DNA of 43,800 nucleotides from Lentisphaerae bacterium GWF2_50_93 (GCA_001804815.1 MHBI01000004.1:1-43800), one strand, 5' to 3'. Counted from the first letter of the stretch, positions 18,648-26,278 are shown. The notes: a model not told the origin generated them from the letters alone. Made by a program: numbers and translations.

Positions 18648-19703
18648 ATGCCCCATATGATATTTTTATGCAAGGAGCAGTACGAGAATACACTCGAAGC
18701 CGAACTCGTGTCGAAGTGCGGTCCTTCTCTTGCCATCTCGAACAAGTCTCCCGGCATCATTGTGTCTGAATCCAGTTCCGGCGGATACCTGCCTGGAAAA
18801 TTCTTTGTCTTTGAACGGCAGCGCATGGAGAATGCATTGTTTGTCAATGAAGGTACGCTTAGCAACATGGCGCGCGACGTCGTGAAGCAGATCCTCCCTG
18901 CAATCACCAGATCGGAAATGAAGTGGACCCTGCATGTCTATCCCCCTGAGGATACCTCTCTCTCCATAACTCCCAAAATAAAATATTTCAAGAAAACCCT
19001 CATAGATTTCTGCAAGGATAGATTTGGACCTGTCTCAAGGAGATACGCCCCGGATGCCGATCTCCGGAAGGAAAGCATGATGGTCCTCAACCTCTGCATG
19101 CTCAAGAACGGTCTCTGGGGGGCTGCAATGCTTTCGGAAAAACTCAGCGATCCGTGCCCCGGTGGATGCCACAGGATGATTTTCGACGACGATGCCCCGT
19201 CACGCTCATACCTGAAGGTCGAGGAGGCCCTCGACATCATAAAAATAAACCCGGAACAGGGGGAGCGTGTCTTCGATCTCGGCGCCGCTCCCGGCGGCTG
19301 GTCCTATGCGTTCCTCAAAAGAGGATGCGCTGTCACTGCCGTCGACAATGGGCCGATGAAGATTGTAAATCTGGATAAAATGCCCGGCAGGCTGAACCAT
19401 GTCCAGGCCGACGGCCTTGTATATGAACCTGCACCCAATCTTCTCCCCGCGGACTGGCTTGTCAGCGACATGCTGGTTGCGACAGGCAAGAACTTCGCGC
19501 TCATAAAAAACTGGATCGGCGGCCGCCGCGCCCGGAAATTCATTATCAACATCAAGCTTCCTCAGGTCGAACCCTATCCTGTCGTCAAACCGATGGAGGA
19601 ATGGCTCTCTTCAAAGCCCTTCATACATTACAGCATGCGCCAGCTGTACCACGATCGTCAGGAAGTCACGCTCTTCGGGACAGTGGATATACCTTCGGTA
19701 TGA
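18648..19703 (+). CDS. rlmM: RlmM-like 23S rRNA 2'-O-ribose methyltransferase
   Basis: 351 residues, close to the 366 of E. coli RlmM, which methylates C2498 of 23S rRNA. The N-terminal part (about 1-90) resembles the THUMP-like region of that family. The C-terminal half is a Rossmann/FtsJ-type SAM methyltransferase with motif I FDLGAAPGGWSYAFL (about 207-221), an acidic loop VTAVDNGP, and LPADWLVSDM further on. A conserved lysine/glutamate region near the end (RQLYHDRQEVTLFG) fits the family. It stands alone on the plus strand between pgsA and rimO. The class assignment is firm; the exact rRNA target is inferred from the family. Confidence 0.85.
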   Translation: MPHMIFLCKEQYENTLEAELVSKCGPSLAISNKSPGIIVSESSSGGYLPGKFFVFERQRMENALFVNEGTLSNMARDVVKQILPAITRSEMKWTLHVYPPEDTSLSITPKIKYFKKTLIDFCKDRFGPVSRRYAPDADLRKESMMVLNLCMLKNGLWGAAMLSEKLSDPCPGGCHRMIFDDDAPSRSYLKVEEALDIIKINPEQGERVFDLGAAPGGWSYAFLKRGCAVTAVDNGPMKIVNLDKMPGRLNHVQADGLVYEPAPNLLPADWLVSDMLVATGKNFALIKNWIGGRRARKFIINIKLPQVEPYPVVKPMEEWLSSKPFIHYSMRQLYHDRQEVTLFGTVDIPSV

Positions 19704-19717
19704 TTTTCCGGGTGTAG

Positions 19718-19820
19718 AGTTAACCGTTAAATTGGATAAGATGAGGCTGTTTTTCTTGGAAGTATGTCGGGTTTTAACCCGACGCTTGGTTGGCGGTTTA
19801 AAAACCGCCCTACTTATGAG
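19718..19820 (+). repeat. Double-hairpin repeat D, copy 1
   Basis: About 103 bases recur in inverted orientation at 25921-26033. Each copy holds two near-perfect palindromes: GTCGGGTT-TT-AACCCGAC (19766-19783) and GGCGGTTT-AA-AAACCGCC (19792-19809), joined by cgcttggt. The homology extends left through gaggctgtttttcttggaagtat and right through ctacttatgag. Paired short hairpins with conserved flanks are the architecture of REP/BIME elements. The element lies 15 bases after the stop of the RlmM-like gene. Confidence 0.85.
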
Positions 19821-19880
19821 GGAAAATGCATTGCGGCATTAACTGGAAACAGAGCACTTGTCAAATTTTCCAGAATGTGG

Positions 19881-19931
19881 TACAGGCGTCCCGCCTGTAA
19901 TTTGTCTTTTTATACCAACAGGCGGGACGCA
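19881..19931. repeat. Nested palindrome after rimO
   Basis: TACAGGCG-TCC-CGCCTGTA (19881-19899) is an eight-base-pair hairpin. Its right part can instead pair with a second copy downstream: GCGTCCCGCCTGT (19886-19898) is complementary to ACAGGCGGGACGC (19919-19931), around a loop containing TTTTT. The sequence lies just beyond the 3' end of rimO (minus strand), where it could terminate transcription. Its composition also matches the dispersed CAGGC palindromes. No run of T follows on the minus strand. Confidence 0.55.
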
Positions 19932-19968
19932 TGTGCCACGTTCTTCACCAATTTCCAATATCAAGTTA

Positions 19969-21327
19969 CTAATTAACAGTTGCAATCTCCCCTTCAACAT
20001 CATAGATGCCGCAGGATTTTATTTTTACATTTATAATATCTCCAGGCGAAATTTTCAACCTGCCGGTTTTCACCTTGACAGTGTTGTCTATGTCTGGCGA
20101 ATCCATGAAGGTTCTGCCGACAGCCTGCCCTTTTTCAACCTTGTCGACAAGCACTTCAACGGTTTTTCCGGCGAGCATGGTATTGCGCTCGAGGGAGTTT
20201 TCCGCCTGTATCCGCATGATGACGTCTTTTCTTTTTTCCGCTACGTCATCGGGAACTACGTCTGGAAATACCGACGCAGGCGTTCCGGGTTCAGGATAAT
20301 AGGTGAATACCCCAAGCCGTTCAAACTTCTGTGTTCTTACAAAATTCGCGAGTTCCTTGAAATCCTCCTCGGTCTCGCCGGGATAACCGACAAGGAAAGT
20401 CGTTCTTATGGCAATGCCGGGAATCTCAGCACGGAGCTTTGAAAGAAGTATCTTTATTTGTTCAGATCTGACCTTCCTCCCCATGCTCATGAGAATCCTG
20501 TCGGAAATATGCTGGAGCGGCATGTCGATATATGGCAGGATGTGCTTTGCGTTCTTGAGCACGGCGATCAGTTCGTCGGAGAAATGTGCCGGGTGCGTGT
20601 AGAGGAGCCTGACCCAGAAGTCACCGTTCAAGCCATCTAGCTTTTTCAGGAGGGTGTGGAGATTCTCGTGCGACTTCCGCAGGTCCTTTCCAAAGGCTGT
20701 CGTGTCCTGCGCGATGATTATCAGTTCCTTGCATCCGTTCCCCAGAAGCGTTTCAGCCTCCTTCAGGACCGATTCCGAACTTCTGCTCCTCAGCCCTCCG
20801 CGTATTCCCGGAATGGAGCAGTATGCGCACCTGTTGTCGCACCCGTCCGCTATCTTGATGTACGCATAATGCTTCGGTGTCAGTTGCAGGCGTGGCGTTT
20901 TCTCGTTGTGGATGAACTCCGGCTTGTCAGAACACGATCTCAGCGGCTTTTTAGAGCTCCCCTCGTAAAGTTCACGGATATATTTTGCGATGTTCGCAAT
21001 CTTGTCGATACCGAGCCAGAGATCGACTTCGGGATATTTTCCGGCAACCTCCATCTTCTTGTCCCATTGGACGAGGCATCCGCATATCGCGATCTTCCTG
21101 GTTGCAGGCTTTTTCTTCTTCCAGGTTACTGCCTTGCGGATGAATGATTCCGCCTCGGCGCGGGCAGGGGGGATGAACGCGCAGGTGTTTATCATGTATA
21201 CGTCAGCATCCCCGGGCGTTTCGGACAGCCCGATGTTTGCCGACAGCAGGTTGCCAGTCAGGATTTCAGTGTCGACGAAATTCTTCGGACATCCAAGACT
21301 GACTGAATATACGTAGATCTGTTTCAT
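19969..21327 (-). CDS. rimO: Ribosomal protein S12 methylthiotransferase
   Basis: 452 residues from the ATG at 21327, which has GGAG nine bases upstream. An in-frame extension to 21429 adds 34 residues that do not fit the family. RimO is a radical-SAM enzyme that methylthiolates an aspartate of ribosomal protein S12. The N-terminal domain has Cys13, Cys49 and Cys83 (SLGCPKN, NTCAF, CGCLVQ) for one iron-sulphur cluster. The radical-SAM motif is Cys163-x3-Cys167-x2-Cys170 (CDNRCAYCSIP). A TRAM-like domain ends the protein. SLGCPKNFVDTE and the lack of an MiaB-type N-terminus favour RimO over MiaB. It stands alone on the minus strand. Confidence 0.95.
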   Translation of the reverse strand: MKQIYVYSVSLGCPKNFVDTEILTGNLLSANIGLSETPGDADVYMINTCAFIPPARAEAESFIRKAVTWKKKKPATRKIAICGCLVQWDKKMEVAGKYPEVDLWLGIDKIANIAKYIRELYEGSSKKPLRSCSDKPEFIHNEKTPRLQLTPKHYAYIKIADGCDNRCAYCSIPGIRGGLRSRSSESVLKEAETLLGNGCKELIIIAQDTTAFGKDLRKSHENLHTLLKKLDGLNGDFWVRLLYTHPAHFSDELIAVLKNAKHILPYIDMPLQHISDRILMSMGRKVRSEQIKILLSKLRAEIPGIAIRTTFLVGYPGETEEDFKELANFVRTQKFERLGVFTYYPEPGTPASVFPDVVPDDVAEKRKDVIMRIQAENSLERNTMLAGKTVEVLVDKVEKGQAVGRTFMDSPDIDNTVKVKTGRLKISPGDIINVKIKSCGIYDVEGEIATVN

Positions 21328-21473
21328 TTGAACAAGCTCCAAAGTTGCATAGGCACAGAGGCACAAAGTTAAGAAAGGCATATTATAGTCGGAGAATGCT
21401 ATAAATAAACCACGGAACACATGAAACACGCGGAAAAACCTCTAGCCTGATTAATCTTCCCTGGGGCAATTCC

Positions 21474-21489
21474 CCGACCCCTGGGTCGG
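21474..21489. repeat. Hairpin CCGACCC-CT-GGGTCGG
   Basis: A seven-base-pair, two-base-loop palindrome, preceded by a smaller GGGG-CAATT-CCCC and followed on the plus strand by a T-rich stretch (tttggattttcttttg). It lies in the 265-base gap between rimO and tRNA-Lys, with no plus-strand gene just upstream. A terminator is possible by shape, but another palindromic repeat fits the surroundings as well. Confidence 0.4.
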
Positions 21490-21507
21490 TTTGGATTTTC
21501 TTTTGTT

Positions 21508-21604
21508 ATAAAGAATCTCCGGCATGTTGCGAGGCGAGGGAACCTGTCCGTAATACCCCCGTAGCTTGAGGCGAGGATAGGATGGACGGCAGGAGATTCT
21601 TTAT
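21508..21604. repeat. 97-base element with 13-base perfect terminal inverted repeats
   Basis: ATAAAGAATCTCC at 21508-21520 is the exact reverse complement of 21592-21604. The 71 bases between contain gaggcgag twice and other GC-rich stretches, but no ORF. The whole could form a long-stemmed RNA or a small MITE-like DNA element. It lies 90 bases upstream of tRNA-Lys. Nothing in it resembles an RNA family that I can name. Confidence 0.7.
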
Positions 21605-21694
21605 TTCAATTGAAAAAATATTTCAAGAGCGTTTGACAAGATGAATTTATGGGCAATATTATGCGCGTCTCAGAGAATATCTGACCCATGAAAT

Positions 21695-21770
21695 GCGCTT
21701 GTAGCTCAGTTGGTAGAGCAGGTGACTCTTAATCACAAGGTCGATGGTTCAAGTCCATCCAGGCGCACCA
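21695..21770 (+). tRNA. tRNA-Lys (anticodon CTT)
   Basis: 76 bases with encoded CCA. The acceptor stem GCGCTTG/CAGGCGC pairs with one G-T wobble. The D arm is GCTC-AGTTGGTA-GAGC, and the T arm is GATGG-TTCAAGT-CCATC. The anticodon loop CTCTTAA places CTT at 21728-21730, reading AAG lysine codons. The anticodon stem GGTGA/TCACA has a G-A mismatch at its outer pair. The base after CCA begins the stem of a structured repeat (21771). Confidence 0.96.
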
Positions 21771-21878
21771 GTCTTCGTTCGGAGCATGGCGGAGAATGAA
21801 GACTGCCTCGGCGTAGTGGTGAGACAATTTCAATTGTCTCCTGACGAAGCCGGGCATTGAATCCTAACGCTCCGAACT
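21771..21878 (+). repeat. Structured repeat F directly after tRNA-Lys, copy 1
   Basis: The first 39 bases (21771-21809) recur at 22191-22229 with two differences. They fold as GTCTTCGTTC (21771-21780) against GAATGAAGAC (21794-21803) with one G-T pair and a 13-base loop. Beyond them are a nine-base-pair hairpin GAGACAATT-TC-AATTGTCTC (21821-21840) and a long-range pairing of GTTCGGAGC (21777-21785) with GCTCCGAAC (21869-21877). The block ends near ggcacgcca (21887-21895), which resembles the tRNA end ggcgcacca. This density of pairing suggests a structured RNA or DNA target site. Confidence 0.7.
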
Positions 21879-21925
21879 TCGCCTAGGCACGCCAACAGAA
21901 TCGAAAATCACCGGCAAGCAATACT

Positions 21926-22174
21926 ATGAACCAGGTGTTTTACGTATATATATTGAACGCCATCAATTATCCCTCGAAATATTATGTGGGATTTACAGAA
22001 GATCTCCATCATAGACTTTCCACCCACAACTCCGGTTCAGTTCCACATACATCTAAATTTGTTCCATGGATGCTGATTACCTCCATATCCTTTACTGATA
22101 AGGAAAAAGCTCTAAAGTTTGAGAAGTATTTGAAATCTCATTCAGGGCGAGCCTTTATGAGCAAGCATTTTTAG
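21926..22174 (+). CDS. Small GIY-YIG domain protein
   Basis: 82 residues made up almost wholly of one GIY-YIG nuclease fold: FYVYIL at 5-10 (the GIY strand), KYYVGFT at 18-24 (the YIG strand), an arginine at about 30, HNSG at 34-37, and Glu in FEKYLKSHSGRAF (about 65-77). Stand-alone proteins of this kind are numerous, and most have no proven role. There is no partner DNA-binding domain. The ribosome site is weak. The gene lies between two copies of a 39-base repeat, just downstream of tRNA-Lys, a setting that suggests a mobile or homing-like unit. Family certain, function unknown. Confidence 0.88.
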   Translation: MNQVFYVYILNAINYPSKYYVGFTEDLHHRLSTHNSGSVPHTSKFVPWMLITSISFTDKEKALKFEKYLKSHSGRAFMSKHF

Positions 22175-22190
22175 TCATCTGGCACGGCCA

Positions 22191-22229
22191 GTCTTCGTTC
22201 GGAGCATAGCGGAGAATGAATACTGCCTC
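22191..22229 (+). repeat. Structured repeat F, copy 2
   Basis: The 39 bases match 21771-21809 at 37 positions. One change (gaatgaatac for gaatgaagac) breaks one pair of the stem. The ten bases before it, ggcacggcca, resemble the tRNA 3' end aggcgcacca that precedes copy 1. The match therefore includes a degenerate tRNA end. Only this first portion is repeated; the later hairpins of copy 1 are missing. Confidence 0.8.
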
Positions 22230-22321
22230 ACAATTCCCCCAATGCGGAAACATCTTTGCCCCACAGATGACTCAGATAGAATGTTCTCGCGCCAAGCCAC
22301 CGGGCAGGAATAATTAGATTA

Positions 22322-22714
22322 TCATTTTTTAGAAGACATAAGCGGCGTAGAATCATACAGGCATAATAGTCGTGGTACCAGCATGATTGTCGAGAAGCAC
22401 AGCCTGAAGGGAGCTATGCAGCCTGCCCCTATGTTTGAACAGCCGTTTGCAAAAAGCCCGAAAGGAGCGCCCAGCGTGATTTCAAGAAAACCCAGCGGAA
22501 GCAGGAAAAGCTCCAGCATGTCCCTGCCAATATCGGGTAATCCCTTGGCGGCATTGACAAGACCCTTTAAAGCCCATTGGCCCGCCACTTCAGCAACAGG
22601 AATGGCGTATGGCGCAAGAATGGCTATCGTTATCGGATCCATTGCCTTGGCTTTAGGAATGGCAACACCGACCAGCACGATTAAGGAAATAGCTAGAATA
22701 ATAAATTTTCGCAT
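22322..22714 (-). CDS. Small exported or membrane protein of unknown family
   Basis: 130 residues, not recognised. Residues 1-24 look like a signal peptide (MRKFIILAISLIVLVGVAI, then AKA before Met25). The mature part is hydrophobic and glycine-rich, with PLGFLEITLGAPFGLFANG at about 72-90 and four cysteines (about 91, 99, 105 and 117). It may be membrane-associated. It lies alone on the minus strand, 60 bases downstream of the zinc-ribbon gene at 22775. Its coding status rests on the plausible signal peptide, length and start; a reading frame on the other strand covers much of the same DNA but looks like a shadow. Confidence 0.55.
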   Translation of the reverse strand: MRKFIILAISLIVLVGVAIPKAKAMDPITIAILAPYAIPVAEVAGQWALKGLVNAAKGLPDIGRDMLELFLLPLGFLEITLGAPFGLFANGCSNIGAGCIAPFRLCFSTIMLVPRLLCLYDSTPLMSSKK

Positions 22715-22774
22715 CTAATAATATAATCGGTATGAAGGCATTCTTCCATAATTTAAACATGGTTTACACTTTTT

Positions 22775-23755
22775 TTATTCGTCGTCATCCTTGGCGGCAT
22801 CTGCGCCGTCTTTCTTATCCTTGTCAAACATCTTGCTGACGCGCTCCATCGCCTCTTGTTCAGGAGACATTGCCAGTTTTTCGACCTTGAACTCCTTCAG
22901 GGAGACGATAATCATGTCGGTTGATGCCTGCAGGGCGGTAGGGCCGGGTTCCTTTGACCATTGTGCCTTGACAACATTGTTCTCTACGTTCGCTACGTCC
23001 ATGTTATATCCCAGTCTTCCATCTCCGCCGACGCGCTGGGTCTTGAAATCGGGGCTTTTGGGAAGTTCCATCTCGTCCTTCCAGAATCCCAGCATCCTCA
23101 GATATACCTTTGAACCGGTCGTCGGAATTCCTTCTCCGGGCGGGTAGAAGGTCGAATAGAAGCCGACAACCCTGTTCTGGGCATCGACAGCGACTGAAAT
23201 GGATTCAATTGTGAACCCCTTCGTTCTCTTCTTGAGGATTTCATCGACATATGTGTATATCTTGCCTTCTACGCCGAAATCCTTCGGGATTGGTTTAGTT
23301 TCGGCATCCTTGACAAGCTTTATTTCTATGAATTCCCTGTCAATCCTGTCGAAGACGCCTAGCGGGGCCGTCTTTGATATTCCATAGCTTTTCCCGGTTA
23401 CAGAGCTGTATATGAGGAAGCCGACGATGAGAATGACAAGAGGTGCGACCACGAATTTGATTATCGGGATGAGCTTCTGCATTGTACTTGGGCCCTGTTC
23501 TTCTTCGGGTTCATCTTCGGCAGGAGCTTTAATCTTTTTTCCAGTGTTGAAATTGTAGCCGCAGCCTACGCAGATCACGGCATCCGGAGCACCGAGTGCA
23601 TTGCAGAAAGGGCATTCCTTGATATCGCTCCCATCTTCTGCGGCGGGTGGTATCTCGAGTTTCCTTCCACATTTGCAGGCAAGATTTTTTCCGCCGTGGA
23701 CATTCTCAAACTTATACTTCTCCCTGCAGTCAGGACACTGTATGAAGATAGCCAT
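22775..23755 (-). CDS. Zinc-ribbon membrane protein, 326 aa
   Basis: Not assigned to a named family. Residues 1-65 hold four Cys pairs (7/10, 27/29, 48/51, 62/65: CPDC, CKC, CPFC, CVGC), as in paired zinc ribbons of the zinc_ribbon_2 or FmdB-like type. A TM helix follows (about 97-118), then a 200-residue domain probably outside the cytoplasm. The C-terminus is acidic and lysine-rich (DKDKKDGADAAKDDDE). The gene follows a second zinc-ribbon membrane gene after 18 bases and is probably co-transcribed with it. Role unknown. Confidence 0.8.
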   Translation of the reverse strand: MAIFIQCPDCREKYKFENVHGGKNLACKCGRKLEIPPAAEDGSDIKECPFCNALGAPDAVICVGCGYNFNTGKKIKAPAEDEPEEEQGPSTMQKLIPIIKFVVAPLVILIVGFLIYSSVTGKSYGISKTAPLGVFDRIDREFIEIKLVKDAETKPIPKDFGVEGKIYTYVDEILKKRTKGFTIESISVAVDAQNRVVGFYSTFYPPGEGIPTTGSKVYLRMLGFWKDEMELPKSPDFKTQRVGGDGRLGYNMDVANVENNVVKAQWSKEPGPTALQASTDMIIVSLKEFKVEKLAMSPEQEAMERVSKMFDKDKKDGADAAKDDDE

Positions 23756-23773
23756 GCTAAATCTCCTTATTCC

Positions 23774-24367
23774 TTATTGAATGTTGTTGATATGTTTTCC
23801 GATGATGAACATTGCCGCCAGAAGCAGTCCGCACGGTCCGAATACCATCAGCACAAAGACCCACATCTGTTTTTCCTTGAAATCAACGAGCGCGCTTTTA
23901 AGGAGCTGGAATTCTCCCGCAAGCAGCAATGCCACCCCCTGTGCATATACCATGAGCGCCCCTGAGCAGATGGCGATTCCGGAAAAGAAAACACCCATGG
24001 CGATTACCATGAGCCCCAGGAACACAAGGGTTATCGCCAACGCTATGCAGACCAGGAAGGAAAGGACTATCAGCGGCCTGAAGAGGCCTGGCATTATATC
24101 GTACACGTAGCGGAGGAATTTCAGCCAGATCGGACTGCCGTCGTCGATGTGGATTACGGTCTCCATCTTCTGCTTCGTCTTGAGGTTGAATCCGCATCGG
24201 ACGCAGACGATTACCCCCGGATCGAGAAGCTTCTGGCAGCTGGGACAGCATTGAGGGGACGGCGTATGGAAGATGTTTCCGCATTCCGAACACTCGAACA
24301 TCTTTCCAGCGTCATCTTCCCCGACGCTGTAATCCTTGCCGCAATGAGGGCATTTGAATTCTATCAT
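23774..24367 (-). CDS. Zinc-ribbon membrane protein, 197 aa
   Basis: Begins with a zinc ribbon with Cys6/Cys9 (CPHCG) and Cys26/Cys29 (CSECG), then a second with CPSC (about 41-44) and CVRC (about 55-58). Two or three TM helices follow, roughly 94-145 and 168-190, separated by a small-residue-rich hydrophobic stretch. The ATG at 24367 is preferred because the ribbon then starts at residue 6, as in its neighbour; the reading frame extends to a TTG at 24427. It is followed after 18 bases by the 326-aa zinc-ribbon gene, whose ribbon region it resembles (VICVGCGYNFNTGKK against VIVCVRCGFNLKTKQK). Role unknown. Confidence 0.75.
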   Translation of the reverse strand: MIEFKCPHCGKDYSVGEDDAGKMFECSECGNIFHTPSPQCCPSCQKLLDPGVIVCVRCGFNLKTKQKMETVIHIDDGSPIWLKFLRYVYDIMPGLFRPLIVLSFLVCIALAITLVFLGLMVIAMGVFFSGIAICSGALMVYAQGVALLLAGEFQLLKSALVDFKEKQMWVFVLMVFGPCGLLLAAMFIIGKHINNIQ

Positions 24368-24519
24368 CGATATTCCCTTTGTCTTCTCTAAAGCCTTTAC
24401 AATATGCGGAAAATCAGGGGAATTCAAGAATTCTCAAATCATATTGTTTTAGAAATTATGGGCAATAAATACTGTTTTTATGCGTTGTAAGTTTTTAAAA
24501 CAGCATGGGGGGAACTTAT

Positions 24520-25840
24520 ATGAACCGCCGTGACTTCTTGAAGACATCGGGACTTGGCCTTGCAGCATTTACATTGTCCGGATATCGCTCATTTGGGTTG
24601 GAGGGGGCGGTGAATGGAAGAAAGCCAAATATTATTTTCATCCTTGCCGACGATCTTGGGCTCAGCGAGATCAGCTGCTGCGGCGGCGACCACTACAAGA
24701 CGCCGAATATCGACAAGCTCGCGCAGACCGGCACACGCTTCGAATACAGCTATTCACCCCCCCCTGTGCGGCCCATCACGCTGTGAAATCCTCACCGGAC
24801 GCTATCCTTTCCGTACTGGTCACATAAGCAATCAAAGTGCAGACGCGATCGCTCCAGACAGGGAAGTCATGATGCCGACTGCCATGAAGAAGGCCGGCTA
24901 TGTGACAGGCCAGGCAGGCAAATGGGGACAGTTGTGCCTCGGCCCCGGAGAATGGGGCTTTGATGAATATCTTGTCTATAATGGAAGTGGAAGATACTGG
25001 CGTGAGCAGACCCAGTCCTACATGCAGAACGGTGAGTCCAGGGATCTGCCGGAAGGGAAATATCTTCCCGACTTGATGCATGACTTCGTTGTTGACTTCA
25101 TAACCCGGCATAAGGATAAGCCATTCTATTTTTATTATTCGATGTCCCATATCCACGGTCCGATAGTGCGGACTCCTGACAGCAAGCCCGACAGCAAGGA
25201 TTTCTATGCGGACAACATTGATTACATGGACAAGCTTGTAGGCAGGCTGGCCGCCGAGCTCGACAGGCTGAACCTGCGTGAGAACACACTGATTGTCTTT
25301 ACAGGAGACAATGGCACTGCCAGGTTCGGAGTTGAAAGTTCGACACTTGACGGCGGCAAGCGCATTAACGGGCAAAAGGCTTCCATGCTGGAGGGAGGAA
25401 GCCGAGTTCCGCTAATTGCCAATTGGACCGGCACGACTCCGGCGGGCAAGGTCAACAAGGATCTCACAGACTTCAGTGATTTCTTCAGCACCTTTGCTGA
25501 ACTAGGGGGTGCAAGCCTGCCTGAAGGGGTAATCATTGATGGGCATAGTTTCGCGGCGCAGCTGAAAGGCGGGAAAGGCAAGCCGCGTGAATGGGTATAT
25601 GTCGAGCTTAATGGAAAGTCATATGTCAGAAACGACCGTTGGAAGCTGACGAACGGTGGTGAGCTCTTCGACATGAAAGAAGCGCCGTTCAATGAGATAG
25701 CAGTGCCGCCCGACAGCAAGGAGCCTGAAGCAGTTGCTGCCAGGAAATTTCTCCAGGATATTCTTAATAAGCATCCGGCCGCACCAGCAATTGCCCTTAA
25801 GGACAAACCCAGGAAGAACCAGAACAAGAAGAAGAAATAG
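24520..25840 (+). pseudogene. Type I sulfatase, split by a +1 frameshift
   Basis: Two overlapping frames together encode a 439-residue sulfatase. The start is the ATG at 24520, seven bases after GGGGGGA, giving a twin-arginine-type leader (NRRDFLKTSG, then a hydrophobic run). NIIFILADDLG provides metal ligands. The formylglycine site Cys-Gly-Pro-Ser-Arg (Cys83) falls just after the break. The first frame stops at 24786. Removing one C from the C8 run at 24757-24764 restores TAT TCA CCC CCC CTG TGC GGC CCA, hence SPPLCGPSR. The length 1321 is one base over a multiple of three, so a single insertion explains it. It may be a phase-variable tract, a sequencing error or a recent mutation. Substrate unknown. 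Confidence 0.88.
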
Positions 25841-25857
25841 CATTTTGCACATTAAGT

Positions 25858-25894
25858 AGGTACGGGCTTTAGCCCTGTCTACTATACGCATTTT
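25858..25894 (-). repeat. Dispersed repeat A, copy 2 (inverted)
   Basis: Read on the minus strand it matches 156-187: atgcgtatagtag, then cagggctaaagcccgtacc. The GGGC/GCCC stem is kept and the loop differs. Flanking bases (aagtaggtac) match the inverse of the tandem unit beyond copy 1. It begins about 18 bases after the sulfatase stop. Confidence 0.7.
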
Positions 25895-25920
25895 CCATAA
25901 GCGTTAAGCTGGTAACGCAG

Positions 25921-26033
25921 CCTCATAAGTAGGGCGGTTTTTAAACCGCCAACCAAGTGTCGGGTTAAAACCCGACATACTTTCTTGGAAAAACAGCCTC
26001 GCTTCACCCAGCTTAACGGTTACCATTTTCCAG
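25921..26033 (-). repeat. Double-hairpin repeat D, copy 2 (inverted)
   Basis: The reverse complement of 19718-19820 with small indels. The hairpins are GGCGGTTT-TT-AAACCGCC (25933-25950) and GTCGGGTT-AA-AACCCGAC (25959-25976). Because the palindromes are inverted, their loops read as complements of those in copy 1. The two copies flank about 6.1 kb that includes rimO, tRNA-Lys, the GIY-YIG gene and the sulfatase. Confidence 0.85.
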
Positions 26034-26193
26034 CACTGTCCATGTCACGCTCTCCGCTCCCTCTGTCTTTTCATCTTTACGTCAGGCGCTTCCCACTTCG
26101 CTCTGCGAGCTACGAGGGACAGGTCGGCCTGACTTTGGACTGCTTGTCCTGAGCTTGTCGAAGGGCGGTGATAATTCACCGCTTAGTTTTTAC

Positions 26194-26278
26194 AGCTGTT
26201 CGTCACGCCATGGTATCTTAGCAAAGGCGAAAGCTGTTATCTTCTCCACGGTTCCAGTGGAATCTAAAGCGCAGAATG
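26194..26278 (+). repeat. Dispersed 85-bp repeat B, copy 2
   Basis: Matches 4-88 in the same orientation, with five substitutions by eye. Its right end is the first base of the GC hairpin at 26278. Confidence 0.8.

Noticed and set aside
21508..21604. Transcription terminator for rimO
   Set aside because: rimO is transcribed away from this site, so it is upstream of the gene.
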